Source of the DNA: Cyanosarcina radialis HA8281-LM2
Lineage (GTDB): Bacteria; Cyanobacteriota; Cyanobacteriia; Cyanobacteriales; CCAP-1448
Assembly (NCBI GenBank): GCA_019359615.1
Contig: JAHHHA010000007.1
Span: 62,001 to 126,000 of the forward strand
Reading direction: 5' to 3'
DNA length: 64,000 nucleotides
The notes beneath the pieces are model-generated. The model had not been told where the DNA came from and did no database searches. It saw only the letters and a list, made by a program, of their open reading frames with translations. Both the position numbers and the translations under genes were made by a program. Shown here piece after piece: positions 17,291-27,676 of the stretch. The number at the start of each line of letters is the position of its first letter. Position 1 is the first letter of the stretch.

Positions 17291-19847
17291 TTAAAACTCC
17301 CAACTAACAGAGCCAGTAATGGTCAGTGGGTTTCCTCTATTAATAAAGAGTGGGCCACTGCTGACAGAACTAACATAGTCGATGTCGAAGAGGTTGCGAA
17401 CATTGATTGCTGCATTGAACCCATTTCGACGGTAGTAAATTGCAGCATCAGTCCGCAGGTAATCTCCTACTTGGAATGAGTTTTCCAGATCGCCTTGACG
17501 CTCACCAACGTAAAATAACCCTAAGCCAAATCCTAGTCCTTGCAGATCTCCTTTCTGGATTTCATAGGTAGTCCAGAGGCTTGCTTGGTGTTGTGGTATG
17601 TTTTGAAAGCGATTACCAACTGTACTGGGTATGGAATTATCTTTGGTGACTTCTGTATCTGTGAGTGCATAGGAAGCAATGATATTCCAACCAGGTAAGA
17701 TTTCACCCGTAACATCTAACTCAATACCGCGACTTTGTTGTTCCCCAACTTGCACCTGGAAATTTTGTCTCGCTAGATCGGGATCGGGATTGGGAGTTAG
17801 CACATTCGTTTTTGTGAGATGATAGGCCGCTAGAGTCGTTGAAAGTTTACCATCGAGAAAATCAGCCTTGACACCGACTTCGTATTGAGTTCCCCTAGTT
17901 GGCTTAAATGGTTCATTATCTGGATTACGCCCTATCGACGGGCTGAAGGATTGGCTATAGCTAGTATAAAGTGAGACATTTTTGCTGGGTTGATAGACCA
18001 AGCCAATACGGGGACTAAAGGCTCCGTCGTTTTGAGATGTCCGATCGCCATCAACGGGACCAGATTCATCAGATATCCAATCATAGCGACCACCAATCAG
18101 CATTTTCAGATTATCGCTAAAGGAAATTTGATTTTGAAGGTAAACTCCATAGGATTGGTTAATATTAATATCTGTAAACGAACCAGACGGAATTTCTGGC
18201 AGCGAGACATCATAATTTGGATTGAAAATATCTAGTGGGGGTAGGTCAACTGGACTCTCATAATACGCGAAATATTGCACTTGACGATCGAAATCAAAGC
18301 CGACTACAAGCTGATGAGATATTGAGCCAGTCTTAAACTTTCCAACCACATCAATTTGTCCAAAGTATTTATCTACTGGAAAATCGCCTGTAAAGGCAAG
18401 ATAATCTGTAAGGAAACGATCTTCCAATAAATTTGTATATCCAATATCTTTGGTTGGCGCTGTAGAAAAAGTTGCCGAAAGATTGTTACGAAGCTGCCAA
18501 CTATCGTTAAATCTGTGATTTAGGTTATAACCAACTCTATGATTCTCACTAAAAGATGATGAAAAGTAGCTAGCATAAACATCTCTAGGTATTAAGCTAC
18601 CATCGCTGAGAAGAGGTTCAAACCAAAAATTTTCATCGGTTTTACTATACTCATAGTAAACATTTAGATCTGTGCGATCGCCCAGCCTAAATGTAATTGA
18701 GGGTGCAATAGAGATTGCTTGCTCTTGGATAGGAGTTGAATCTTTAAAGTCTCCTCCACTTTGATAGGCAGCAATTAGGCGATACAGGACACTTCCGTCC
18801 TCAGTCAATGGTCCTGATAGATCGATACTAGGTTGATAAAACCCATAATTACCTGCTTCAAATTCTATTCTGTAGTAAGGTTCAGCCAAAGGTTGCCGAG
18901 TCACAAAATTAACAACCCCACCCGGTTCTAATGCTCCAAACAAAACTGAAGCGGGACCTTTCAGCACCTCGACCCGCTCAATCGTTCCAATTGGGGTAAA
19001 ACCTGAACCAGCTTCAGTGCGTAAACCATTTCGGAGACGAGTGAAGGCAGAAAATCCTCGAATGGCAACGTCAGACGAAAGCTCGGTAGGTTTAGTGTCA
19101 TTGTCAATCACACCACTGACAGTCTCTAATGTCTCAAGCTCCCTTCGTACACCACGATCTTCTAGTACCTGTCGTGGTACAACTTGAATCGACTGGGGAA
19201 TATCTCGAATCGGTGTATCTGTCCGCGTTGCCGTACTCGCATTCGGCACCTGGTAACCATCCTGCTGCCGTTCCCCCGTCACCACAATTTCAATTTCCTC
19301 ATCTGGCTCCTCCGATGCTGGGTTGAGACTATAGGTTAATCCTCCCGTCTTCAACGTCACCTTAGTTTTGGGTAGAGCCTCTTTCCCATCCACACTAACG
19401 CGAATATTGCTCGCATCCTGCTGCACCACCTGCACCTTGGCAACATCTGCGGTGGGATTTTCAGCCACAAACGCCTGCTCTTGGGGCAACGCCAGCACTG
19501 CATTGGGAATATCGGCAATCAGACTATTGCCTTCGCTACGAAACTTTGTAGTATCCACCTGGAGCGGTTTGCCCTCAGCGGTTTCTAGCACAATATCCAG
19601 TCCGGTTTCGGTGCGTTCTAGTTTCACACCTGTCACCTGCACCGTTGCGGCTTCGATCTGGACAAGCCAGTCTTTGACCGTAGTTGCTGCTGGGGGTAAA
19701 TCCTTCACTGTGTCTACCTGGGACTGTACTTTGTCATTTCCTTTGCACTGTACTCTCTGCTGGTTCCGCTGCCGTCGCGATCGCCTCCAAACCACCCACC
19801 AGCAAAAGACTCAATACCAAACCGCCCAGGCTATTCAACTCGCTCAT
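17291..19847 (-). pseudogene. AMIN/TonB-dependent siderophore receptor, module B, frameshifted
   Basis: AMIN domain (AATVQVTGVKLERTETG onward), plug (TRTDTPIRDIPQSIQVV, ERVEVLKGPASVLFG) and full barrel ending SWEF are open from 17291 to about 19795. The signal peptide lies in another frame: ATG 19847 opens MSELNSLGGLVLSLLLVGG and LEAIATAAEPAESTVQRK, then stops at TGA 19736-19734. Removing one A from the AAA just before that TGA joins both frames. Without it the long frame can only start at GTG 19795 with an Arg-rich, non-exportable N-terminus. So it is either a recently inactivated or phase-variable receptor, or a sequencing indel. Confidence 0.85.
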
Positions 19848-19923
19848 CTGCCCCACACCACCAGATATTTGAGAAAAAGTATCAAAAGACTATCAGCATC
19901 ACATAGGCAAAGAAAAGCAAAAA

Positions 19924-19965
19924 GAACGCTAGCCAAAATTATTTTTGAACGCCAGATGGTACACC
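19924..19965. promoter_or_regulatory. Direct repeat, operator B
   Basis: Half-sites GAACGCTAGCC (19924) and GAACGCCAGATGG (19947), 23 bp apart with a T-run between, 77 bp upstream of the receptor B start. Same layout as operator A. Confidence 0.62.
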
Positions 19966-19998
19966 CCATTCAGTTAGAGGGCGCATCCCGATTTTGCA

Positions 19999-20104
19999 GC
20001 CCTCACCCTAAATCCCTCTCCCAGAGCGGGAGAGGGACTTTGAATGGTTCGGTTCCCTCCTTTTTAAGGAGGGTTAGGGAGGATCGGAGGGGATTTAAAA
20101 CCCT
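19999..20104. repeat. Two dispersed palindromes between Uma2 and receptor B
   Basis: 19999-20038 is a short copy of the CCCTCTCCC / GGGAGAGGG palindrome family; 20048-20104 is a second type (CCCTCCTTTTTAAGGAGGG core). Together they and the Uma2 gene separate AraC B from its likely operator. Confidence 0.75.
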
Positions 20105-20131
20105 ACCTAGCAAGAGCAAATTTGAGAACGA

Positions 20132-20737
20132 TTACTGAAGCGATCGCAACTGCTCTCGAAATGCCATCACCGCATCAAACTGTTCTTCGGGTTTGACATA
20201 GCTGGCTAACAATTGAATATCGCAATTGGGTAGCAATTCGCTGCTTGAAAGCTGCTCATAGCCATCTTCACGCAAATGATAAATCCGAAACTGTCCCACT
20301 TCCCAAACCCAAACTTCCGTAACCCCCAAGCCACGATAGATGTCCAGCTTATCCACCAGACCACTGGTTAAAACAATCTCGATCGCCAGATCGGGAAATT
20401 CTTTCTTTTGCCCCAAACAATAGCATTCGTCAGGCTCTAGCCCTCGTTGCTTGGCCATTTTCCGAAAGGTCGCCGAACCAATACAGTGATAGCGAATCTG
20501 AAAAGTTTGAAAAAATGCTTCCAATAACATGCGAATTGTACTTTTCAACTCTTCATGCAAAGGGGATGTGGTCATAATTTCCAAACTTCCTTCTAAATAG
20601 CTCAATCGCAACGCCGGAAAATTATCTCCCAGGGTCGCCAGTAGCAATTCATACTGTTGCCAACTCACCCCTTCGAGTAAGAGGCGCTGTTCTGCTGAGG
20701 CTGGTGCGATCGCAGGTGCAGTTAATTGGGAGGTCAT
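20132..20737 (-). CDS. Uma2-family putative endonuclease-like protein
   Basis: 201 residues of the DUF820/Uma2 family (PD-(D/E)XK fold): LRLSYLEGSLEIMTTSPLHE, EPDECYCLGQ and FPDLAIEIVLTSG are the usual blocks, with the Asp/Glu and hydrophobic-Glu pair in place. It begins 22 bp after AraC B and may be co-transcribed with it. It appears inserted between AraC B and receptor B, which are adjacent in modules A and C. Function unproven. Confidence 0.87.
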   Translation of the reverse strand: MTSQLTAPAIAPASAEQRLLLEGVSWQQYELLLATLGDNFPALRLSYLEGSLEIMTTSPLHEELKSTIRMLLEAFFQTFQIRYHCIGSATFRKMAKQRGLEPDECYCLGQKKEFPDLAIEIVLTSGLVDKLDIYRGLGVTEVWVWEVGQFRIYHLREDGYEQLSSSELLPNCDIQLLASYVKPEEQFDAVMAFREQLRSLQ

Positions 20738-20759
20738 GGCTCATCTCCAATGGCTTGCT

Positions 20760-21764
20760 CTACTGTAGCGTGGAATCGATCGACCCCTGCCAAAACCGCT
20801 GCTGATACTGCTTCGGATTCTGCCCAAACTTCCGCCGAAACGCTGCTGCAAAATAGCTGCGATTCCTCAACCCCACTGCCATCATTACCTCTGTCACCTG
20901 CATCGTGCCCCGCTCTAGCATCTGTCGTGCCTGCTCCAAGCGGTAATCTAACAAATAATCAAACACCGTCATCCCAAATTCCTGCTTAAACCCCCGCCTC
21001 AGCGTACTTTCATTCAACTGCGATCGCCGCGCCAATTCCCCCAAACTCAGTGGCTCCTGTACGTGATGCAACACTAGCTCCCGCGCGTAATGCACCCGCT
21101 CTCGCGTTCCCATCGGCAATCCTGGTTCCAGCGATCGCCCCTGCCTCGCCTGCTCCATCCCCACAACAAGCCCCAACACCTCCAACGCCTTCCCTTCTAG
21201 ATACAACCGCTTCTGCAACCCTTGAAACGGGCAACGTACAATCTCCCACAGCACCTGCTCCAGCGGCGGAGTCACCTTTCTCACCCGGGCACAGCGCAGT
21301 TCGTCCTCAGAGCGGAGCCAAGCGGCAAACTCCTGGGGTAGCTGACCCTCCCCATCGGCAAACATCGATCGCAACACGGCTGCGTCTAGCAACAACTCCA
21401 CCTCCAACGACTGCTGCTGCGCCGAATACCATTGGTGTGGGGGATGTACCCCACTGCCCTGGATACAAAACTCACGATCGCCCACCTGGGTCAGCCCATT
21501 ATCATGATGTCCCTGGATGTGGAAATGGAACTCGACCCGATCGTAGACCGCTTCCGGTTCGCGGGTTGAACTCTCGTATAACAGCGGCGCATCAGAAATG
21601 TACAGTTCCATTCCGGCGCGGAGTTGAAGCGATCGCCCTACCCCGCGCCCCGCTTCCCTGGGAAGGCACTCCACTATATCCAATGGATCGTCCGCATCAC
21701 CCTGCATCGTTACACCAATTTGCGATCGAAGCTCCTGCCAATCTGGTTGGGAGAAGGAAGCCAT
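20760..21764 (-). CDS. AraC-family regulator, module B (PchR-like)
   Basis: 334 residues with C-terminal double helix-turn-helix (SLGELARRSQLNESTLRRGF, then VTEVMMAVGLRNRSYFAAAF, QNPKQY). The N-terminal sensing part is PchR-like. It is noticeably more GC-rich than AraC A. The likely target is operator B (19924-19965), now about 800 bp away because of the Uma2 gene and repeats. Start ATG 21764 gives MASFSQPDW. Confidence 0.88.
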   Translation of the reverse strand: MASFSQPDWQELRSQIGVTMQGDADDPLDIVECLPREAGRGVGRSLQLRAGMELYISDAPLLYESSTREPEAVYDRVEFHFHIQGHHDNGLTQVGDREFCIQGSGVHPPHQWYSAQQQSLEVELLLDAAVLRSMFADGEGQLPQEFAAWLRSEDELRCARVRKVTPPLEQVLWEIVRCPFQGLQKRLYLEGKALEVLGLVVGMEQARQGRSLEPGLPMGTRERVHYARELVLHHVQEPLSLGELARRSQLNESTLRRGFKQEFGMTVFDYLLDYRLEQARQMLERGTMQVTEVMMAVGLRNRSYFAAAFRRKFGQNPKQYQQRFWQGSIDSTLQ

Positions 21765-21770
21765 AATACC

Positions 21771-21797
21771 ACTTATCGCGAATAGTTATCATTTAGG
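21771..21797. promoter_or_regulatory. Possible Fur-like box before AraC B
   Basis: On the minus strand AAATGATAACTATTCGCGAT, starting with a good TGATAA half-site, immediately upstream of AraC B; the second half is weak. Confidence 0.35.
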
Positions 21798-21852
21798 CAT
21801 AGCATAGCATCCTTCCCTGGGTAGCACCAAATCTTCTATAACGGGTCTATAG

Positions 21853-23673
21853 CTAAGCTGAAGCTGGCAAGATTTCTCCCGACTGCACCTGCCAGAGCTT
21901 CGCATAGGTTTTATTCTGTGCCAGCAATTGTTCGTGGGTGCCTGACTCCACAAACTGTCCCTGCTCCATGACATAAATACAGTCCGCATGACGAATGGTA
22001 GAAAGTCGGTGAGCGATCGCTATTGTCGTGCGGTTTTGGGTAATCTTGCTGAGGGATCTTTGAATGGCAGCTTCAGTTTCGTTGTCTACGGCTGAAGTGG
22101 CTTCATCTAAAATCAAAATTGGCGGATCTTTGAGAATGGCACGAGCGATCGCAATTCGCTGTCTTTGTCCGCCAGAAAGCTTCTGTCCGCGTTCGCCGAC
22201 GATCGTATCGTACCCTTGGGGTAATTCCAGAATAAACTCGTGAGCTTCGGCTAGTTTTGCTGCCTGGATAACTTCTTCTTCAGTGGCGGCTAAGTCACCA
22301 TAGGCGATATTTTGAGCTACCGTACCGTGAAACAAAAATACATCCTGACTCACCCAACCGATGCAACGTCGCAGTTCTTTGAGTTGTAGTTCTCTAATAT
22401 CGATGCCATCGATGGTAATGCTGCCGCTTTGCACTTCGTAAAACCGCAGCAGGAGTTTAACTAGCGTGCTTTTTCCCGAACCCGTCGCCCCCACAATACC
22501 GATATTTTTCCCCGCCAGAATGTGTAGCGAGAGGTTTGTCAGGACGTTATAACGCGAACCGGAGCCATTTTGCACGTAATCGTTATAGGCAAAGGTGATG
22601 TTATCTATCTGCACTTCACCGCGTGCTACTGTTGTCGGTAAAGCTCGATCGCCCCCAGGAATCGCAATCGGGGTATCGAGCAACCCCATTACCCGGCGGA
22701 TAGAAGCCATAGCCCGCTGATACTCGTCCATAATTTGGCTCAAAGTGGCAAACGGCCACAATAATAGCTGGACGATAAACACCAAGAAACCGTATGTTCC
22801 CACCGTGAGGCGATCGTTTGCTACCGCCACCCCACCAAAAAACAACGTGGCGATAAAACCGATAACCACCATGAAGCGAATCAGGGGAAAAAAGGCAGCA
22901 GAAAGAGCGATCGCTTTTTTGTTACTACGCCTATAGGCATCGCTTTCATCTAGGACGCGACTGCGTTCGTAGTCTTCGGTAGTAAAGCTTTTAATCGTCG
23001 CAATCCCCGAAAGATTGTTGGCTAGACGGCTGCTAATGAATCCAGCTTTTTCGCGGACATCCGTATAGCGGGGAGCGAGCAGCTTTTGGAAAGCAAACGA
23101 ACCCCACAAAATGAGGGGAATCGGCAGAATGGCAAAAGGAGCGACACTAGGGGCGACGAGAATAAACGAGGTTCCCACAGCTAAAACTACGGTGAAGAAT
23201 TGTAGGATTTCCGCCGCTCCAGAATTGAGAAACCGCTCTAATTGATTGATATCATCGTTCAAAATTGAGAGCAACTCTCCAGTCGATCGCTCTTCAAAAT
23301 AGCTCAGTTCTAGTTGTTGCAAGTGGGTATAAGTGTCGAGGCGCAATTCGTGCTGGATGGTTTGAGCTAAGTTGCGCCAGAGGCGATCGTAGATAAATTC
23401 AAATAGCGATTCTAAACTCCAAACTAATAAAGTTAATAGCGATAGTATTGCTAGTTGTCCGACGATATCGGTGATTCCCGCTCTAGCGATTAAAGAATTC
23501 TCTTTTTCAACCACCACATCTACTGCGACCCCAATTAAATAAGACGGCGCGAGATCGAAGATTTGGTTGAGTATGGTGCAGGCTACAGCACTCCAGACTT
23601 GAGGGCGGTAGTTTTTAGCGTAGCCCAATAACCGTAGCAGTGGATGCTTTTTAGAAACTCGTAAAGATGACAT
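21853..23673 (-). CDS. ABC exporter, fused permease and ATPase, module B
   Basis: 606-residue half-size exporter with N-terminal transmembrane region and C-terminal ATPase (Walker A GATGSGKST, signature LSGGQRQR, Walker B ILILDEATSAVD). Paralogue of the exporter at 13419-15179 with the same place at the head of a siderophore module. About 200 bp of the ATPase domain (21998-22200) is almost the same DNA as 13540-13745 while the flanks differ more, pointing to gene conversion. Substrate unknown; siderophore-related export is inferred from context. Confidence 0.9.
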   Translation of the reverse strand: MSSLRVSKKHPLLRLLGYAKNYRPQVWSAVACTILNQIFDLAPSYLIGVAVDVVVEKENSLIARAGITDIVGQLAILSLLTLLVWSLESLFEFIYDRLWRNLAQTIQHELRLDTYTHLQQLELSYFEERSTGELLSILNDDINQLERFLNSGAAEILQFFTVVLAVGTSFILVAPSVAPFAILPIPLILWGSFAFQKLLAPRYTDVREKAGFISSRLANNLSGIATIKSFTTEDYERSRVLDESDAYRRSNKKAIALSAAFFPLIRFMVVIGFIATLFFGGVAVANDRLTVGTYGFLVFIVQLLLWPFATLSQIMDEYQRAMASIRRVMGLLDTPIAIPGGDRALPTTVARGEVQIDNITFAYNDYVQNGSGSRYNVLTNLSLHILAGKNIGIVGATGSGKSTLVKLLLRFYEVQSGSITIDGIDIRELQLKELRRCIGWVSQDVFLFHGTVAQNIAYGDLAATEEEVIQAAKLAEAHEFILELPQGYDTIVGERGQKLSGGQRQRIAIARAILKDPPILILDEATSAVDNETEAAIQRSLSKITQNRTTIAIAHRLSTIRHADCIYVMEQGQFVESGTHEQLLAQNKTYAKLWQVQSGEILPASA

Positions 23674-23773
23674 GATAAATACTCAATGCAGAAACCATAT
23701 TACACGAAATTTGGTTAGGGAAACTCGATCGGTCCTTAAAAGAACTTCTAGCATCTCTCGCCCAAGCCTTAGT

Positions 23774-23800
23774 TTAAGTTGGGTTTCACTACGTTCAACT
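23774..23800. repeat. Copy of GTTGGGTTTCACT palindromic repeat
   Basis: GTTGGGTTTCACTACGTTCA, a degenerate copy of the dispersed element also found at 42427-42474 and 55430-55476. Confidence 0.65.
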
Positions 23801-23812
23801 ACAAATTTCATT

Positions 23813-23986
23813 CTGCCTCAATTAACTCGACGGTTGGGAGAATTACCGCAGGAGGTCAGGAGGTGCGATCGCGAGTCGAATCCCTCTCGTTATAATAATT
23901 AATTGGAAAATTTGGGAGAAGCGTTACTGGATTTTACCAACATAACCGCTCTGGATGCTTGGTTGGTACAGGTGAGCAAGCGCTAG
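23813..23986 (+). pseudogene. Remnant of an Rpn/DUF4351-type gene (3' end)
   Basis: Matches the last 55 or so codons of the genes at 28829-29490 and 30537-31394 (LTRRLGELPQEV ... LENLGEALLDFT ... LDAWL) but is broken by a small insertion (GTCAGGAG) and a stop, and lacks everything upstream. It shows that the same gene family once stood next to module B too. The rest of the 23674-24013 gap holds nothing else I can support. Confidence 0.8.
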
Positions 23987-24013
23987 TCAATATTCACAGA
24001 CGTTGAATGTTTA

Positions 24014-25015
24014 TTAGTTTTCCCAATATTCATGAGATTGAGGGGGACTAAGGAGATATTTTTCGAGATCGTCTAAGATTTTATTAGCTCCCAATATGCC
24101 TACTGTATACCAATTTTCTTGACTGACAACATAAGCTCGATTGTTTTTGACGGCTTTAAGGCTACTAAACATAGGATTTTGTAAATAAAAGCTTGACGAT
24201 CTTTCCGCAACATTAACAATAAATAGGATATCGGCATCATACTCATCGATCGATTCCAGGCTGAACCTCGCATATTCTCCCTGAGACGAGGACTTATAAC
24301 GCAGCCCCAGATCGTTGAAAATACTAGTAATTATAGAATGTCTTTTATTACCAATCGTCCAAATAACGTTGCGATCGCAAAAAAGTACGGAAATCTCCAT
24401 CTGCTGTAACTGACTTCCTAAGCGTTTCTTCAATTCTTCAATTCGTTTTTGATATTGACTTAACAGTTCTTCTGCTCTTGTTTTTTGCCCCAGTAATGTG
24501 GCGATGTATCGAAGATTTTCCTTAAAAAATGCTTGGTTAGCTGGTACATTAGACGGAATAGGTACTGAGACGGTGGGTGTGATCGCTGATAGTAAGTTAT
24601 GTAGATGAGCGTCGCAGCAGAATAAAATCAAGTCAGGTTTGAGCATTAAAATTTTTTCAAGTGAAGGTTGATATTCATTGCCAACATTCTTAGCGCCTAA
24701 AACCCGATCGAAAGAGACACTAAAAAGGCTTTCTTTTCCTTTTTGCGTAATGCGAGAGCTAGTAAAACCAATGGGCTTGATACCGAGAGCGATTAAGGGA
24801 TCGAGTGTGACTAAAGGAGATAATGTCACAATCCGCTGTGGTTTGAGCGGAACGCAGGTTTCGCCGAATTCGTGCTGAATGACTCGACACTCAACACCAG
24901 GGTTCAAGGAGAGATGAGGTTTTTGGAGGCCAGGTCGATCGCAAGCAGTAATTAAGAGTAAGCAAAAAGCCACGAGTAAAAATGGCTTCATTAGGCGGTA
25001 GGATCGTTTTCTCAT
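24014..25015 (-). CDS. Siderophore-binding lipoprotein, module C (FecB-like)
   Basis: FecB/FhuD family, 333 residues. Signal peptide RLMKPFLLVAFCLLLITAC with lipobox LITAC, then CRVIQHEFGETCVP and the Rossmann-like binding fold with KPDLILF. It follows receptor C by only 36 bp, so the two are surely co-transcribed. The ligand is unknown, but a receptor barrel different from modules A and B suggests a different siderophore. Confidence 0.9.
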   Translation of the reverse strand: MRKRSYRLMKPFLLVAFCLLLITACDRPGLQKPHLSLNPGVECRVIQHEFGETCVPLKPQRIVTLSPLVTLDPLIALGIKPIGFTSSRITQKGKESLFSVSFDRVLGAKNVGNEYQPSLEKILMLKPDLILFCCDAHLHNLLSAITPTVSVPIPSNVPANQAFFKENLRYIATLLGQKTRAEELLSQYQKRIEELKKRLGSQLQQMEISVLFCDRNVIWTIGNKRHSIITSIFNDLGLRYKSSSQGEYARFSLESIDEYDADILFIVNVAERSSSFYLQNPMFSSLKAVKNNRAYVVSQENWYTVGILGANKILDDLEKYLLSPPQSHEYWEN

Positions 25016-25051
25016 CGTTTTTATTCAGGGCAAAGCCCAAGCTGGAATCAA

Positions 25052-27562
25052 TTAAAATTCCCAGGCAAGAGTTCCCTGCACGGTAAATGGATCTCCCAAA
25101 AATACTCTGTTCCTACCACTAGCTGAAACAAAATACTCGACATCAAACAAATTTTTGAAATTGAGGGCGGCTCGGAAGTTATTTCGTTTATAAAATAGGG
25201 CAGCATCCGTGCGAACGTAGCTGGGTAACTCAAATGAGTTATCAAGATCGCCTTGGTTTTCTCCAGCGTAGAAGACTCCTAAACCAAAGCCCAGACCTCG
25301 TAAGTTGCCAGATTGGATTTCATAGGTCGTCCATAAATTGAATGAGCTTGTGGGCACATTAGCCAATCGATTGCCAACTGGGAAGTTATTATCTTCAGTG
25401 ATTTTGGCATCAATTAATGAGAAGCCAGCAAAAATGTTCCATCCAGGTAAAATTTCGCCAGATAAATCTAGCTCGACTCCTCGGCTGCGTTGCTCGCCCA
25501 CCTGAATAGAACGTAAATCATTATTTGGATCGGAGGTGACAACATTAGAACGGGTTAAATCGAACAAAGCCAGAGTCGCTGAAAGTCTGTCGGTTAGATC
25601 TGCTTTCACTCCAACCTCAAACTGCGTGCCTCGCTCTGGCTTGAATTGATTGGTAATATCAGACGCTCTGCCTTGTGCTGGGGAGAACGAGCGGCTATAA
25701 CTCGCATAGAGTGAAATCGGTTTAATGGGTTGGTAAACAATCCCCAGCCGTGGACTAAACGCTTGTTCGTTCTGAGACGCGCTTGGGAAAAAGGGGACAA
25801 AAGCAGCTTTTTGCTCATAGATATCAAACCGTCCACCGAGCAGCACTTTAAGATTTTCTGCCAAAGTGATTTGGTCTTGCAGATACAACCCTAAGCCCTG
25901 AGTTAAGAATCTTGCCTCTTGATCGGGTATGGGGTCTGATAAATCTGCTAAACTAATTGCTCCGTAGACCGGGTTAAACACATCGATTGCAGGCAGAAGT
26001 CCTTCAAGACCATCAGTATAGCGAAGGTCTTCTCTATATAGGTTAAACCCTGCTACGAGTTGATGTTGAATGCTGCCAGTCGAAAACTTGCCCACAACAT
26101 AGTTGTCAAGTTGATAGCTGTCAAGAAAATTATCAGATTTGATATAGAGCCTGGGCTGTTCGCGTTTATTGGCTAAAAAATCCAGCGGTATGGTGACTTC
26201 AACATTTTCTTTATAAAACACGGTTCCCAGGCTACTGCGAAATTGCCAGTTTTCGCTAAATCGATGTTCGAGATTGTAGCCGATTCGATAGAGGTCGATG
26301 TCATTATCGTTTTCTAATGAAGGCTCGCCTCGAAAACGGTTTCTAGGAACTTTACCGTTAGGGTTTGGGAGTACGCTTCCTTCTGCTGGCAGTCCATAAT
26401 CTACTTTGGTGCCAGTAATTTTTTGGTACTCAGAATTCAACGTTAGCGTTGTTCGTTCGCCAATTTGCCAGGTTAAACTGGGGGCAACAAAGTAAGTTTG
26501 TCGATCAAAAAAGTCAATAAAGCTGCCAGTAGTATTAGCACTGGCATTCAAACGATACAAAACGGTTTTGCGATCGTCGAGCGGTCCAGATAGATCGATC
26601 GAACCCCGATAGACATCGAAACTGCCAACAGTAGCCTCAATTTCATAAAAAGGGTCTTGTAGGGGTTTTTTAATGACTACATTAGCCGATCCGCCTGGAG
26701 TGCCCAACCCAAAGAGAACGGAAGCAGGACCTTTGAGAACTTCAACACGCTCGATATTATCAGTGACAGTGTAGCTATAGTCAGCCCCCAGGGTATCCGT
26801 TGCTCCATTTCTCAGGATTTCCAGTTCAAATCCTCGGCTGTTGAAATAATTAGAAGTTTGGCGAGGCGATCTAAACGATCCGGATACCCCTGGTGCATTT
26901 TCTAAAATTTCTCGTAGACGGGTTGCACCCTGCTCTCTAATCACCTGTTGGGGGATAACTTGAATTGATTGGGGAATATCGCGCAAAGGTGTATCGGTTC
27001 TCGTCCCTACACTAGTATTAGGAACCCGATAGCCTTGTTCTTGCTCCCCCGTCACCACAATTTCCACTGGCGTTTCGGCTTCGCTACCGGGTGCTACGCT
27101 CAATACCAAACCTCGATCGCTCGCCACCACTTCTGTCGTTGGCGCAATTCTCTCCCCCACGATCCTAATTTGCACTGTTGAAGCATTCAACTGATTCGCC
27201 GTTACTTCTGTAATGTTAATTGCGGGCTTCTCGGCTCGAAACGATGGTCCTTCCGGTAAGTTCAATACGGCATTGGGAATCTCAGCTATTAGCGCGTTTC
27301 CTTCTACTCGCGTCGTCGCTTGTACCTTTCTGCCATCGGCGGTGTCTAGCTCTACTTGCAGCCGATTTTCCACTGGTACTAGCCTAATTGCAGTAATTTG
27401 AGCCGTTGCTGCTTCTATCTGTGCCGTCCATTCTTTGACGGTGGTTGCCGCTGCTGGCAAATCCGTCACTGGTTCGGTGGCTCCAGCACTGACGGACATC
27501 AACACCGACAGCACGCTGACCGGAAAGCCCCAATGCTGCCATCCTCCCACTCCCGTACCCAT
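25052..27562 (-). CDS. AMIN/TonB-dependent siderophore receptor, module C
   Basis: 836 residues from ATG 27562 (MGTGVGGWQHWGFPVSVLSV, a good signal peptide ending SAGA); the open frame extends 15 codons further but those are not secretory. AMIN domain about residues 20-170, plug with TRTDTPLRDIPQSIQV and ERVEVLKGPASVLFG, barrel ending LAWEF. The AMIN domain and plug entrance are nearly identical to receptor D at both DNA and protein level, whereas the barrel differs strongly. It sits between AraC C and binding lipoprotein C. Confidence 0.92.
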   Translation of the reverse strand: MGTGVGGWQHWGFPVSVLSVLMSVSAGATEPVTDLPAAATTVKEWTAQIEAATAQITAIRLVPVENRLQVELDTADGRKVQATTRVEGNALIAEIPNAVLNLPEGPSFRAEKPAINITEVTANQLNASTVQIRIVGERIAPTTEVVASDRGLVLSVAPGSEAETPVEIVVTGEQEQGYRVPNTSVGTRTDTPLRDIPQSIQVIPQQVIREQGATRLREILENAPGVSGSFRSPRQTSNYFNSRGFELEILRNGATDTLGADYSYTVTDNIERVEVLKGPASVLFGLGTPGGSANVVIKKPLQDPFYEIEATVGSFDVYRGSIDLSGPLDDRKTVLYRLNASANTTGSFIDFFDRQTYFVAPSLTWQIGERTTLTLNSEYQKITGTKVDYGLPAEGSVLPNPNGKVPRNRFRGEPSLENDNDIDLYRIGYNLEHRFSENWQFRSSLGTVFYKENVEVTIPLDFLANKREQPRLYIKSDNFLDSYQLDNYVVGKFSTGSIQHQLVAGFNLYREDLRYTDGLEGLLPAIDVFNPVYGAISLADLSDPIPDQEARFLTQGLGLYLQDQITLAENLKVLLGGRFDIYEQKAAFVPFFPSASQNEQAFSPRLGIVYQPIKPISLYASYSRSFSPAQGRASDITNQFKPERGTQFEVGVKADLTDRLSATLALFDLTRSNVVTSDPNNDLRSIQVGEQRSRGVELDLSGEILPGWNIFAGFSLIDAKITEDNNFPVGNRLANVPTSSFNLWTTYEIQSGNLRGLGFGLGVFYAGENQGDLDNSFELPSYVRTDAALFYKRNNFRAALNFKNLFDVEYFVSASGRNRVFLGDPFTVQGTLAWEF

Positions 27563-27634
27563 CCCGTCACACCTTATTTGAAAATCTCTCTCAAGAAATA
27601 CCAGCATGAGAAGGTCGAGTGCAAGAGGCTTTGG

Positions 27635-27676
27635 GGGGTCTAGCCGGACTTTTTTTGAGGGCTAGAAGGACTTTTT
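27635..27676. promoter_or_regulatory. 22-bp-period direct repeat, operator C
   Basis: CTAGCCGGACTTTTT (27640) and CTAGAAGGACTTTTT (27662), exactly 22 bp apart, about 76 bp upstream of the receptor C start. As in module A, the stop codon of the AraC gene lies inside the second half-site. Confidence 0.7.
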
